Positions 1 through 10,550 of a stretch of 64,000 nucleotides of DNA are shown here, piece after piece (position 1 is the stretch's first letter; the number at the start of each line of letters is the position of its first letter). Source of the stretch: Nannochloropsis salina CCMP1776 (taxonomy: Eukaryota; Sar; Eustigmatophyceae; Eustigmatales; Monodopsidaceae). The notes under the pieces are model-generated. The model had not been told where the DNA came from. It ran no database searches and was given only the letters and a program-made list of their open reading frames with translations. Both the position numbers and the translations under genes were made by a program. The stretch lies in the NCBI GenBank assembly GCA_004565275.1, contig SDOX01000010.1, positions 567,446 through 631,445 of the forward strand, in the 5' to 3' direction.

Positions 1-745
1 AGGCAGCATATTTTGAATGGCCTTCATGGTATTGGCTGTGTAGCGGAGGGAAAGTGAGTACAGACTTGACATCGACCTGGACAGCCAGAATACCAGAAAG
101 AATTTTGGGCGCTTTGAGCGCGTGGCGCGGGGTTCCCGGAAACATGGGCACGAGGAAAACGAGGGGGATAGCCAGGTGCCGCGACGTCGCAGGCGGGGGC
201 CATGCTTTCCCCGGCCGCGGAAAAAGAAGCGTCAGCTGACGCATGACGTCATCGGACCCCGGGCCCTCGCCAGGCCTCGCCCTCGAGGCAGGGGGTGCAC
301 CACCTCAGCAGAATGTCCCACAACGGCAATGCACGCGTGCCTGCGCCGTCGCGACCTGGGTCAGGGGATCTTGCCTCGAAGCGGCTTTGAAACGTCAAGG
401 AGGATCTGGGGTGCGTTCGATGAACATTGTGCCGCGTATGCGTTCTCATACGCAGCCACGTCGTCCTCATCTCGCCTCCGAGTGAGAGGAACACGTATTG
501 AGGTCGGACTCTGTCTTACCCCCGCGCCTTTCTTCTTCTGGAAGTTCATGCCTTCTCCTTTCCGAAAGGAATTGTACCTGTCCAGTACAATCGGTTGTGC
601 TGTACCTATGACTTACGTACATCAAACACTGCATTTTTTTCATTTTCCTCTTCACCTGTTCAGAAGGATCCAGATCTAGATCGCCACCTCAGATCGAAAG
701 ACACGTTCGAAGAGGAACATCGACATCACGCCTCAGTGTGTCTCA
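1..745. other. Left edge and upstream region of the sigma factor gene
   Basis: No gene can be supported here. The stretch is GC-rich in its first 500 bases and several frames on both strands are open by chance. A minus-strand frame from about 147 to the left edge reads protein-like but has no recognisable family, so it is recorded as rejected. The last 200 bases presumably hold the promoter and 5' leader of the sigma factor gene. Confidence 0.5.
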
Positions 746-2092
746 ATGCCAATGGGTCGCATACAACGCAAGACAGTCACGCACCATCATCTTCTAGCCG
801 CGCTTCTGGCCATCGCTTCTGTGGGCATGACGCAAACTAGAGCATTCCTCATGCCCCCTCCTGGTGTCGCGGTCAGAAAAGCCGGAACACGCACGCCTCC
901 GAACACGTACGCCGCAGTTATGGACGCACCTGTCTCTACCGGTGCATTGGTAGACACTCAAGGCCCCCGAATAAGTACACAGAAGAGCACAGGACGGCGT
1001 GGACGTAGACGGCCAACCAGTGCACCACCCTCCTCGTCAGCCTCCCACCCCACCAACGACCATCCCCGCCAAAACGAAGTCATCCATGCACCCGATTCCC
1101 ACGCATCCTCCACCGAACATGACATCTTAATGCAGGGGCGTATCAATGCCGTGCAGCGCGCAGCAGTTGCGATTCAAAAGCAACGGAGTCTGAGCAAGAC
1201 TCTCGGCCGCGCGCCCACAGGTGCAGAGTGGGCCCAGGCCCTAGGAGGTGTCACAGAGGAGGGGCTCGGGCCCCTTTTGAGACAAGGAACCGTTGCGCAA
1301 GCGGAGCTGGTGAAAGGATGGGAGGGCCTGGTCACCATGTTTGTTGGAAAGTACGCACAATCCTTGTCGGACTCGGAGCTGCAGGACTTGGTCGTCGAGG
1401 GGCAGATGGGGGTGGTGGAGGCGGCCCTCCGTTTTCAGGGTGGACAAGGCGCCACCTTTAAGACCTACGCATTTTACTGGGTCCGAAAGCGCGTGATGGA
1501 TGCGGCAGCCATGTACGACCGCTCGACGTTCGCTGGCGCCCACGAAGCGAGGCAGGCGTCGCTAGTCAAGAAGGCGGTGCAATCACATGAACGTGAGACG
1601 GGGGGTAAAATCTTGAGCACGCCGGAGATCGCCGACAAAGTTGGAATACCATCGGCGAAGGTGGAGCAGCTCGCTCGGCGGGGCAAGCGGTATGGGCTCA
1701 TGGAGAGGAGCAGTGGTCAGGATGGATTGGGTAGGGGGACAAGCCTGAGGTTCTCCGACACCCTCCAGGACACCGAGTATGTAGGAGGCGACCAAGTACG
1801 AGTATTGGACTCGATGTACGTCTCAGAGGTGGAGGAAGCAGTGCGTTTGGCAGTGGCGCGATTGCCGCAGGAGGAGCGGACTGTGCTAAACCACCGGCTG
1901 GGGCTGGAGGACGGGCTCCCCAAGACGTGGGAGGAACTAGGGCAGGTGATGGACGGATGCAGCGTTTCGTACATGCGGAAGGTGGAGGCGAAAGCGAAGA
2001 CGCACTTGCGCCGAAACGTGGATGTTGTTCGGTTAGTACACCGGCGTCCAGCCTCGTTTGACGAGACTTTTGTGGCGGCTGGAGGTGAATAG
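746..2092 (+). CDS. Plastid-targeted sigma-70 family RNA polymerase sigma factor
   Basis: Sigma factor predicted to direct the bacterial-type RNA polymerase to promoters in the plastid. It is 448 residues from the ATG at 746, without an intron. Residues 1-35 hold a basic start, a hydrophobic segment (LLAALLAIASVGM) and then TRAFLMPP, which resembles the Ala-Phe site of heterokont plastid presequences. Residues 40-185 are a low-complexity linker. Region 2 lies at about 188-258 (LQDLVVEGQMGVVEAA, FKTYAFYWVRK), region 3 at about 268-315 and region 4 at about 360-428 (ARLPQEERTVLNHRLGL, then a helix-turn-helix). Region 1.1 is absent, as in most plastid sigma factors. The family call is strong. 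Plastid location is inferred from the presequence. Confidence 0.93.
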   Translation: MPMGRIQRKTVTHHHLLAALLAIASVGMTQTRAFLMPPPGVAVRKAGTRTPPNTYAAVMDAPVSTGALVDTQGPRISTQKSTGRRGRRRPTSAPPSSSASHPTNDHPRQNEVIHAPDSHASSTEHDILMQGRINAVQRAAVAIQKQRSLSKTLGRAPTGAEWAQALGGVTEEGLGPLLRQGTVAQAELVKGWEGLVTMFVGKYAQSLSDSELQDLVVEGQMGVVEAALRFQGGQGATFKTYAFYWVRKRVMDAAAMYDRSTFAGAHEARQASLVKKAVQSHERETGGKILSTPEIADKVGIPSAKVEQLARRGKRYGLMERSSGQDGLGRGTSLRFSDTLQDTEYVGGDQVRVLDSMYVSEVEEAVRLAVARLPQEERTVLNHRLGLEDGLPKTWEELGQVMDGCSVSYMRKVEAKAKTHLRRNVDVVRLVHRRPASFDETFVAAGGE

Positions 2093-2792
2093 AAAGCGCG
2101 ACGGTGCCAGGAACAGGGAATGTGTCGATATTGATAGATTGAGATAGTTTGGCAGCAGCGGTTAGATGCGGTGTGTGGACTTGTTCAGAACCCTGAGAAA
2201 CGTGAGTTTCCGGAGGACTCGTCTCCGTGTGAGGACAGTGAGTCCTGTCCCATCACACCGCCGGCTTAGTTGGTATTATGCCACCTTTGCGTTGGTTGAG
2301 GTTAGGCGATGGGCAGTCAGCTTGAAAGGTGGTCAGAGTGTTTCTCTATTGAAGAGAGGATACACATCCCTTAAAAGAGAGACGAAGGATAACAGTCGTT
2401 TCGTGTGAAATATGTACAGCAGTGCAACAGTTGCAGCTAACTTCTGTTCGATTTGAATGCAATGAAGGCAAGAATGTAAGGCAGTAATCTATGCTGGGCC
2501 TAGACTCTGAATTTTGTCTGCTTTGCTTGGCTGCTGTTGCTCTACTCCCGCCTTCCCGTCTCTCCTGCTGCTTATCCCCTCCCTCTCCCCGAACGTGGTC
2601 CGAGGCTCCCGCTCCAGTCGTGCCATCATAAGTATGCGCAGACCTCACCACCACTCCTACATATTCTCCAGTTTGCATTATGTAGTATATCACGTGTTGT
2701 CCTCTAGTCATTCGTCATGTCTGGCACCATAAGCGCTGTCTTCTCGGTGCATTTTTGAGCCAGATGCTCACTTCTGATACGGGCAAATCGAG
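2093..2792. other. Convergent 3' region between the sigma factor and TMEM14 genes
   Basis: The two neighbouring genes end toward each other. No coding frame with family similarity and no RNA gene is visible. It presumably holds the two 3' UTRs. Confidence 0.5.
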
Positions 2793-3152
2793 TTACTTCT
2801 TATCTTTCTTGGGAGGCACAGGCACTACGACACGGTACATCAAGAAAACTGATACCAGACCTGAAGTGGACGCAAAGATGGCCGGGGCCAAGCTCCCGTT
2901 AGTTTTCGCACATTTCAGCCCCATGGCTATTGTCATGCCTCCCGAAACGAGGAGAGAGAGGAGCGTCCATTTCCGGGTGACGGTCTGCGTCTTTTTATAC
3001 TCCTGCAATTCCCCGTACCCTAGCATTGCCAATCCGCTTCCCAAGCCAAGGCCCGCAAGAAGGGAGGGTAACGAGCCCGCTTTCACGTAGCCAATAATAC
3101 CGCCCAAGGCGACGATGCCCGAGTAAGGGATTGTGATACAGAAAGAGTACAT
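2793..3152 (-). CDS. TMEM14/FAX family small membrane protein
   Basis: Small integral membrane protein of 119 residues from an ATG at 3152, the usual length of the family. It has four hydrophobic segments separated by glycine-rich turns (GGIIGYVKAGSLPSLLAG, LGSGLAMLGYG, LLSLLVSGGMTIAMGL, APAIFASTSGLVSVFLMY) and a lysine-rich end. TMEM14 proteins include mitochondrial TMEM14C, linked to haem precursor transport in animals, and the plant FAX proteins, which export fatty acids from plastids. No plastid presequence is present, so a mitochondrial or ER location is more likely. The substrate cannot be told from sequence. It is divergent from the p24 gene, with 471 bases between them. Confidence 0.85.
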   Translation of the reverse strand: MYSFCITIPYSGIVALGGIIGYVKAGSLPSLLAGLGLGSGLAMLGYGELQEYKKTQTVTRKWTLLSLLVSGGMTIAMGLKCAKTNGSLAPAIFASTSGLVSVFLMYRVVVPVPPKKDKK

Positions 3153-3623
3153 GGAAGGGAACTTCGACGCTTTGCTTTAAGAGCAAAAGTATAGGAGGGA
3201 AAGATGGCAAAGAGAATATGATCGTGAGCCCTCTCAGTATGTAAACATGTTTAAGGACGATTTAAAGCACAGATGCGATGATACCGCGGAGAAAAATGGA
3301 TGGGGAAACGGGGTGCCGGTTGTCTTTTGAAGGCATCTTGGCGCCTCTCTTGAAACCAGCGCTACTTCTCAGGCTCAGACAAGTTACGGAGGCACGAAAA
3401 TGTAAACCTGGTCTTTTGCAAGGAGCACTAAGTCGCGCGGTCATCGACTGGGATGGGCCATGGCCCTATGTCCCCGTGACCATCGTCTCGTTGTGATAAT
3501 CGCTCAAATGGAAGCAATTCGCCCTCGGGGAAAGGAGGGAAGAACCCGAGACTTGAGCACAGACGAGCCAAGGCACCCACGAATACAATTTACCACCCAA
3601 TCACAGGATTATATTTGTGCGTG
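3153..3623. other. Divergent upstream region between TMEM14 and p24 genes
   Basis: A shared 471-base head-to-head interval. A short open frame at about 3278-3496 has no recognisable content. It presumably carries both promoters. Confidence 0.5.
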
Positions 3624-4448
3624 ATGGCACTTTCAAGACGGCGACCAAGGCCCCTGGATCTTGCTTTGCCGTTGTTCGTGCTTTTCCTTATTCCCTCGCC
3701 TACGCATCCGCTCAGCCTGGAAGTACCGCCCCGTGACAAAGTATGCTTGTATCAGTACTACGATGTTGGGGAGACAGGCAAAGCAGAGGTGTTCGTCGTC
3801 AATGGAGGCAATCTTGACATTGGCGTCAGTGTGGAAGGGCCTTTCACGGACGACGTGCACGGTACACCGAGCAAAACAACACAAGAGACTAAGACGGTGT
3901 ATGACGCTATTGTGGCATCTTCTAGCGCTTTTCTCAACCAAGTGCACCCGGCGGGAGTCACAGTATCGCCGGACGGAGTCGAAATTAGCTGGCCAGCACA
4001 ACCCGGTGCCTACGCTTTGTGCCTCGACAACACCATGAGTCACGTCCAAACTAAAGTGATCGAGTTTTCCTTCCCAGCATCCAAGGAGGGTGCAGGTACG
4101 GATGACTTCGACTTGGACGCCGCCTTGGCGGCTGCAAATGAGGGCAGCGGTACGAATGATACCATTTCAGAGAACATAAAGCAATCTTACAAGGCCGACC
4201 TGGCCCTTCTGAAGCGTAGCGCGCAGCGGATCGGCCGTACTTTAACGGACGTGCAGCATAAACAGGTGAAAGAACGACATCGCCTCGCCCTTCAAACGGC
4301 AGCCAACCAGAAGAATCACCAGAAGATGGTTGTGTCTTCCGTATTTGAAACCGTAGTTTTCATCGGCGTGTCTCTTTTCCAACTTTTCTGGGTGCGGAGG
4401 TGGTTCGAGGGCCGGGGCCTGCGGGCCCGGTCACGGGAATGGGCATAA
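3624..4448 (+). CDS. p24 family (emp24/gp25L) GOLD-domain cargo receptor
   Basis: p24 proteins cycle between ER and Golgi and help pack cargo into COPII and COPI vesicles. The ATG at 3624 gives 274 residues. An N-terminal signal peptide (LALPLFVLFLIPSPTHPLSL) is followed by a GOLD domain at about 30-150. The domain holds the expected cysteine pair (KVCLYQYY and GAYALCLDN). Next come a coiled-coil region at about 190-235, one transmembrane helix (VFETVVFIGVSLFQLFW) and a short cytosolic tail starting VRRWF. The tail has aromatic and basic residues as in p24 tails but ends in a longer basic stretch than usual. Subfamily was not determined. Confidence 0.9.
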   Translation: MALSRRRPRPLDLALPLFVLFLIPSPTHPLSLEVPPRDKVCLYQYYDVGETGKAEVFVVNGGNLDIGVSVEGPFTDDVHGTPSKTTQETKTVYDAIVASSSAFLNQVHPAGVTVSPDGVEISWPAQPGAYALCLDNTMSHVQTKVIEFSFPASKEGAGTDDFDLDAALAAANEGSGTNDTISENIKQSYKADLALLKRSAQRIGRTLTDVQHKQVKERHRLALQTAANQKNHQKMVVSSVFETVVFIGVSLFQLFWVRRWFEGRGLRARSREWA

Positions 4449-4889
4449 GGGAAAGGGCGACGCGGTGATATTACAGAATAAAGCATGCTCTCCATTATAA
4501 AGAAATCGCACGAAGAAATCGATCAGAAACGTGGGGGAGAAAAATGTGCCACTTTCAGTACGGTATCGATGGGCGGTCCCAAAAAAGCGAAACCCTCTCT
4601 TCCATCTCAACGCTTTTTTCTTTTCCTGCCTATGATCCCTCTATCGACTCCATATTTTGGCGTAGTCCCTAGGCCTGGTTCGTCTCAGCGCCGATAGATC
4701 AGAAGGAAAGGTTTCGACGAGGCCTTTCTCTTCATTCGCCAAGTCTCTCTGTCACACCCGCCCCCGCCGACCTGTCCCCCGTAGTAAAGCGACATGCTCC
4801 CAGGACCTAATTCCGCCTCGGGCAGTCAGAGATACAGCTCATTCCTTCCGCCCATTCTGGATACTCGTGACACAGCACCGTCCGGGGCT
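4449..4889. other. Convergent 3' region between p24 and uL14 genes
   Basis: The genes on either side end toward this interval. It contains no supported coding frame or RNA gene. Confidence 0.5.
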
Positions 4890-5482
4890 TCAGACAATCG
4901 TGCCAGAGTTGGAGGCGATACGAGGCCACAGGTCCGCGCATTCCTTCGCCACAGGGCCTGTGATGGCCGACCCCTTCATCTCCCCCTTGTTGTTGACGAT
5001 GACTCCGGCGTTGTCCTCGAAATAGATGAAAATCCCATCTTTTCTGCGCCACGCCTTCCGCTGCCGGATCACCACAGCAGGCATCACCTTCTTACGCAGC
5101 TCGGGCTTCCCTTTTCGCACGGACGCCATGACCATATCCCCCAGACTTGCTTGGGGCAGCCGATTCAATCGGCCTTTCACCCCTCCCACGGCAATGATGT
5201 GCAAGTTCTTGGCTCCGGTGTTATCTGAAGACAAGCATAGCGCCATTTAACACGGAAGGGAGAGAAAGTGTGAGGAAGAAAAACAAGTCTCCAAGCTTTG
5301 ATAACCAAATCGAGAGCACTGTCGAACAAGCACAGAAACAATTTCTGCTTGAGTCCACATTTACGCCCTTTTGCATCCTCAGCGTGCTTACCGGCGCAGT
5401 TGATGACGGCCGCTACAGGGAGACCCAGGGTCGTGCGGAATTTGGCACCAGTGGTACCCCCGCGTCCACGTTTAGAAGACAT
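4890..5482 (-). CDS. RPL23: 60S ribosomal protein uL14 (L23), two exons
   Basis: Large-subunit ribosomal protein uL14, which sits near the subunit interface. The coding sequence joins exon 1 (5482 down to 5392) and exon 2 (5224 down to 4890) across a 167-nt intron (GTAAGC...TTCAG). The junction restores the conserved stretch VINCA-DNTGAKN. The product is 141 residues; the family is about 140. Exon 1 begins [20 protein letters not shown], and the C-terminus [19 protein letters not shown] is nearly invariant in eukaryotes. The exon 2 frame has an ATG of its own at 5246, but this lies inside the intron and is not the true start. Confidence 0.97.
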
Positions 5483-6268
5483 GATATCTGTTCTTTGCAA
5501 CGATGGAATGAAAACATTAGAACAGTATTGAGCATCATCTGAGCTCCACAACCTGGTGACTTGTTGAGAGGCCCGAGGTAGTCTGCCTTCCGAAGCTTCC
5601 ACAGGGACGAGGCCCGCCCCCCCGTGCGGTATCGAAGACCACACATTGATTAAGATCATACATTTTGCTTTCGTTTTACACATGGACGATCAATGGTCAC
5701 GCACAATCGTTGTAATTATGACCAAGGCTGGGAAGAAACAGGTTCGGCGGTGAGAGAGAGCGAGGCTTCCGAGCCCTCCATTCCCCTGGGTCTGCCCCCA
5801 CTCGCTCAACCAAACAATTTGCAATACGCCCATTCACTGCGAGCAATCCATAACACCCTTCCGTCTCCACCGCACCACAATCGTGCACACGAGCACACGC
5901 GCTCCGCGGGTCACACCCAACCCGGGGTCGGCCCTGCGCTTGCCACCACCCAAGCCGGCGGGGCCTTGCGGGCGCTAGAGGAGTCTGGCCATCAAGTGGC
6001 AAGCAACCTCCCGGGCGAAGGACAACACAAAATGGAAAAGACGCCCGCCGGAGGCCAGGCGCACCGCATGACCGGCCTGGCCCTGGGTCTGCGTGGGATG
6101 AGGGGATTACGATGTTATGCATGATTCATGAGTGCTATCGTGTACCCATCACGCACGCTCTTACTGCTTTCATTTTTTCAACAAGCATTTATTTCCCCTG
6201 GCAGGTTAGACACTCCCAGCACGTCACATCCGCGCGTCGATCCTCCCATCCCGCGCCCTGTACCCGCT
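5483..6268. other. Divergent upstream region between uL14 and MutS2 genes
   Basis: A GC-rich interval of about 790 bases. Frames of more than 140 codons are open on both strands around 5693-6124 but mirror each other and match no family, so I treat them as chance. Promoters of both neighbours should lie here. Confidence 0.45.
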
Positions 6269-9243
6269 ATGGAATGGCAAAACCATAGAAAAATGGTGCT
6301 TTCATGGCTTTTGATCGATCTTTTTCTTACGACCGGTGAGTCTTCATTGCGATATCGTGCAGAAATTTGGGTGGTGAGCTGAGGCTTTCAAGGGAGGAGT
6401 CTCTCGTGGGGCCACGTACCCACCTTCTAACATAATGGCCCTCCATTTGCATATTAGTGGGTGCCTTTTACAGAACGACCTCTCCTATAAGTACGAGAAT
6501 CCTTGCCAACGGATGGAAAACTGTACAAAGAATAAATCCTCCTCCTCTTGACGCTGTATTTTCTCGCCACTCCGTGATCACGACCTCTGCGTCGCTGTCC
6601 GACGCAGAGCTTCTTCGCGCCGCTCGGATCAGGAAAAATAGCAATCGATACCAGAAGAACAAGGGCTCAGACGACTCAGATACCAAACCTGCGGACACTG
6701 CGCCCCTTCCTGTCGGCCTGGAGGATATTGTCAGGAACCTGCACGAACGTACGTGGGCCTCTATGGACTTACACGTGGTTCAAGACCGCCTAGCGGGCCT
6801 CTGCGACACGGTCCGCGCCAAGGAACTGGCCCGATCTCCATGTTTGGCAGAGAATGTGGAGGAGGTGCGTCGGCGGTACAAGGCTGTGGAGGAGATCTGG
6901 CAGTCCGCGGACGTCATCCCCCTCAACGACCCCATGGACATCGCGCCCGCTGTCGCCTTTGCGGCGCGGGGCAACGTCCTCGAGCTTCCCGACCTCCGGT
7001 CCATCGCCAAGGCCCTCATAATTCTGGCCACGCTGCGCGACTTCGTCCAGGCGCCCGTGCGTAAAGAGCGCTTGTCCCAGCTGTCGCAGTTTGCCGAGGA
7101 CATCGACTTACCCTTTGAGCTTGTAGACCTTTTGAGCGACGCTTTCGACCAGGACGGCCGCCTCTCCGGCGTCAAATTTCCACAGCTCAAGCGCCTGCGT
7201 GACGAAGTTGATAGGCTGTATGGGAGCATTAAGAACACGGTGGGCCAGCTTATGAAGAGCACGGGGATGAGTCAGATGGTCACCGATGAGTACATCGCCC
7301 AGCGGAACGGCCGCTTTGTCCTGCCCATCAAGAACACCTACAAACGCGCGGGACTGGGCATTGTGCACGACCAGTCCAACACGGGCCAGACCGTGTACGT
7401 GGAGCCCGTGCAGGTAATCGAACCGACCAACGACATGAAGCGCCTCGAGCTGGAGCTGCTGCAGGAGGAGGCCCGCATCGTCGGGGAGATGACGCGGCTG
7501 GTGGCCGTTTCCAAGGACCAGATCCTCCGAAGCCTGGACGCAGGGGCTTTGATCGACATATCTGTGGCCCGCGCCAAGCTGGGCGACCTGATGGGGGGCG
7601 CGGTGGTCCCAGAGGTGGGCACGGACGGCTGCATCTCGGCCGAAGACGCCCGCCACCCCGTCCTCCTCCTCCGCAACCGGAACCCCATCGGCAACACCCT
7701 CCACATCGACCCCGCCAAGCCGGGCCTGGTCCTCACGGGGCCGAACGCGGGCGGGAAGACGATCGTGCTCAAGACCTTGGGCCTGCTGGCCTTGCTGGTC
7801 CGCCTGGGCATTCCCGTCCCGGCCCGGCGGGGGGTCCGGGTGGACTTCTTCTCCCCCATCCTGGCCGACATCGGGGACATGCAGAGCGTCACGGGCGATC
7901 TTTCCACCTTTTCGGGCCACCTGCTCGTCTGCCGCGAGGTCCTCTCGAACGCCGCGTCCGGGGCCTTGGTCTTGATGGACGAGATGGGGAGTGGGACCGA
8001 TCCCGCCCAGGGCGTGGCCATCGCGCAGGCCTTGCTGGAAGCGCTCTTGGAGACGGGGGCGCGCGTGGCCATCACCACTCACTATTTGCAGTTGAAGGAG
8101 TTGGCGCAGAAAGACGACCGCTTCACGGTGGGGGCAATGGAATTTTTGAACGGGAAACCCACCTACCGGTTCCGTGAGGGAGCGATCGGGGAGTCGTACG
8201 CCCTGGAGGTGGCTGAGCGCTTGGAGCTTCCCGCCTCCGTCTTGGCCCGCGCCAAGGGTCTGATGGGGGGCGGCGCCCTGAGGGTGACGGAGCTGATCAA
8301 GGAGCTTGAGGACCAGCGGGACGCCTTGCAGGGAGAGATGGAGGCGGCGCGGGCGAGGGAGGAGGAGCTTCGGGCGGCGCAGGAGGCGGTAGAGGCCCAA
8401 AAAGTTGAATTGGGAGCCCGGGAGGTGGAGCTGGACAAGATGAAATACCGGGCCAAATTGGAGACCGCCGACGCGTTCCTGGCCCAGCTGCAGGAGAAGG
8501 AGAAGAAGCTGGAGGCGATGATGAAAGATGTGGGCTTGGGAGACACGAAGACAAGCGTGGAGGAGGCGCTGAAGGAGCTGGCGGCCGTGAAAGCGAAGGT
8601 GGCAGAGGAAAGCAAGCCGGAGGTTGTGCACGTTCCGGCCAATCTGGTGCTGCTGAAGCGTGACGATATCCTGAAGGAGGGCGAGGTGGTGGTCTGCGCA
8701 GGCGACCAATTGAACTCGGACAGGGCGGGGAAAGTGGTCAAGGCTTCGGGGCAGAACGTGGACGTGATGTTCAGCAAGGGCGGATTGGATATCGTCATCA
8801 CTTTCAAAAAAACGGACCTGGCGCGAGCTCCGTCGGAAACGGCCGCAAGGGTGAACGCGGGACCCTATGCGGGCCTGGCCAAAAACAAGGACAGGAAGAA
8901 GAAGTGGACCAAGGCCGACGAACGAAACCTGAAATTGCTTGGACAGGAAGTTAGACACGCCTCTACTCCAGCAGCCATCACCTTGAATGCCATGCGGACC
9001 TCTTTTAATACAATTGACGTACGCGGCCTGCGCCTCCGAGATGCGGAGGCCAAGGTGGACAACTTCATCAAGGTCGGCATTCCACAGAAGCGGAAAGTCG
9101 TGTATATATTGCACGGCCATGGTACGGGCCAACTAAAAGAAGGGTTGCGAGAGTTTATGAAACGCCATCCTTACGTAAGTCGCCACCGTGCCGCTGACGA
9201 CTCTGATGGAGGGGACGCATTCACGCAAGTGTTCTTGAAGTAG
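6269..9243 (+). CDS. Plastid-targeted MutS2 (MutS-family ATPase with Smr nuclease domain), two exons
   Basis: MutS2 binds branched or colliding DNA or ribosomes in bacteria and limits recombination. The large frame from 6458 has no ATG near its beginning. A short exon (6269-6335) ending at a GTGAGT donor joins in frame to the acceptor at 6457 across a 122-nt intron, giving 950 residues. The new N-terminus is a hydrophobic signal (MVLSWLLIDLFLTT) followed by VGAFYRTT, a plastid-type Ala-Phe site. Walker A (LTGPNAGGKTIVLKT) is at about 448, Walker B (LVLMDEMGSGTDP) at about 525, a coiled-coil clamp region at about 615-760 and the C-terminal Smr domain at about 873-950 (IDVRGLRLRDAE, LHGHGTGQLKEGLREF). 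There is no mismatch-recognition domain, as in other MutS2 proteins. The exon join is inferred. Confidence 0.92.
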
Positions 9244-9653
9244 GGCGCGAGAGGCGCAAAAATGTAAACTAAAGTCAGAGACCTCGAAGAAATGTGCATT
9301 AAAAGATTTAAAATCCGATGTTTGGCTTGCTGTCGTTTATTTCCGACGCTTTGGAAGGCTGGCGGCGGAGCGTACGCGGGGGGTATGGGCCATCCCGCGT
9401 TTGAATTCCAAGGTTAGTGTGTAACTAGCTCGTCCATGGCTGCGCCAACCAACTCCCTCCCGTGGGCGCCTTGCTCTTCGCGAGCATCCTACGGCAGGAA
9501 TTCTTATGAGCCTGTTCATGTCAAGCTTAGTCCTGCATGCTCATGTCTTTTCTCGGTCGCCGCTACCAGCAGGGTTTTCGCGCTTTGAGGCTTCTTCCTA
9601 GCAAGCCGTGACCTGCGCAGCAGTCTTCATTGCATCTACAGAATTTGACCTCT
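9244..9653. other. Interval between MutS2 and cyclophilin genes
   Basis: This 410-base stretch holds the MutS2 3' end and the upstream region of the next gene in the same direction. No coding frame or RNA gene is visible. Confidence 0.5.
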
Positions 9654-10550
9654 ATGGACTCATCGATGGTCTACAAATTTTTGCAGCGGCTGCTCTTGTT
9701 TTTCTTCCTGTCATTATCCCATGCGCAAGAACATCGGGGCGTTACTGAGATAAACGGGACGCTTGTCAAATGTCATACGACGGCAGCGAACGGTGCGGCA
9801 TTCATCTTTGAAATCAAATCTGAATGGGCTCCTTTTGGAGCAGAACGTTTTTTGCAGCTGGTAGATTCTGGGTACTTCACAGATGTGCCTTTTTTCCGCG
9901 TGGTACCAGGATTCTTGACACAATTCGGCATCCCTCCGCCATCGGCCGTGCGGAAACGCTGGCGTGAGGAAGGCTCAATACCCGATGATCCTTCTCAAAA
10001 TCGACAGATCCTTCGGGGCTACTTAAGTTTTGCTGGCGCGGGTCCAAATACACGGGACACACAGCTATTCATCGCCTTAGCTGACAGTTCATGGTTAGGG
10101 AAGTCTCCATGGGAGGTGCCCGTAGGTCGAGTCATAGAGGGAATTGATGTGATCGATGCTTTGTATGCCGGTTACGGTGAGATTTCACCGTTCAATAAAG
10201 AAGGAGTGGAACAACACAAAATATGGGCAGATGAATATTATTTGCAGAGGGATTTTCCGAAATTAGACTACATGAAAGACTGTGCTATCATCCCAGCTTC
10301 TGCCAAGAAAGCCTCAATTCAGGAGAATGAAGGCCGGCATGAAGAAAACAAGAGAGTAGTTGACGGCGGTGAGCAAGTCCCCGTAAAAACCCTGAATGCA
10401 TTGTCGAATGCGAGAGATAAAGAGCCTATGCGGACGGAAGAGTGGCCTTACACCTGGTGGGGCTTCCTCTGGGTTCTCGGAGTAATGTTCGGGTTCTTAA
10501 CCATGATGTGGAAGTTAAATAACGTCAAGAGCCTGGGTAAAGCAAGATGA
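9654..10550 (+). CDS. Secretory-pathway, membrane-anchored cyclophilin-type peptidyl-prolyl isomerase
   Basis: Cyclophilin fold protein of 298 residues from the ATG at 9654. It has an N-terminal signal peptide (FLQRLLLFFFLSLSHAQ), a cyclophilin domain at about 25-200 and a C-terminal transmembrane helix (WWGFLWVLGVMFGFLTMMW) with a short basic tail. The domain therefore probably faces the ER lumen or another secretory compartment. The core motif FFRVVPGFLTQFG corresponds to the usual F-H-R-V-I-P-G-F-x-x-Q-G-G. The catalytic Arg and the following Gln are kept, while the His and the Gly-Gly are altered. TQLFIALADSSWLGKSPWEV matches the substrate-binding strand and the W of cyclosporin-binding members. 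Activity is likely but divergent. Confidence 0.88.
   Translation: MDSSMVYKFLQRLLLFFFLSLSHAQEHRGVTEINGTLVKCHTTAANGAAFIFEIKSEWAPFGAERFLQLVDSGYFTDVPFFRVVPGFLTQFGIPPPSAVRKRWREEGSIPDDPSQNRQILRGYLSFAGAGPNTRDTQLFIALADSSWLGKSPWEVPVGRVIEGIDVIDALYAGYGEISPFNKEGVEQHKIWADEYYLQRDFPKLDYMKDCAIIPASAKKASIQENEGRHEENKRVVDGGEQVPVKTLNALSNARDKEPMRTEEWPYTWWGFLWVLGVMFGFLTMMWKLNNVKSLGKAR

Noticed and set aside
1-147. Minus-strand frame running off the left edge, protein-like in part
   Set aside because: It is open and reads plausibly, but it is only 48 codons, has no recognisable family and lies in GC-rich DNA where open frames occur by chance. Flanking sequence would decide.
5225-5246. ATG at the start of the uL14 second exon frame as true start
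   Set aside because: It lies inside the intron; the conserved N-terminus of uL14 is encoded in the upstream exon with a proper splice junction.
5693-6124. Open frames of about 140 codons on both strands
   Set aside because: They mirror each other in a GC-rich promoter region, have biased composition and match no family.
7108-9132. A 674-codon minus-strand frame opposite MutS2
   Set aside because: It is the antisense of a strongly conserved gene and is open because of codon bias; it shows no domain of its own.
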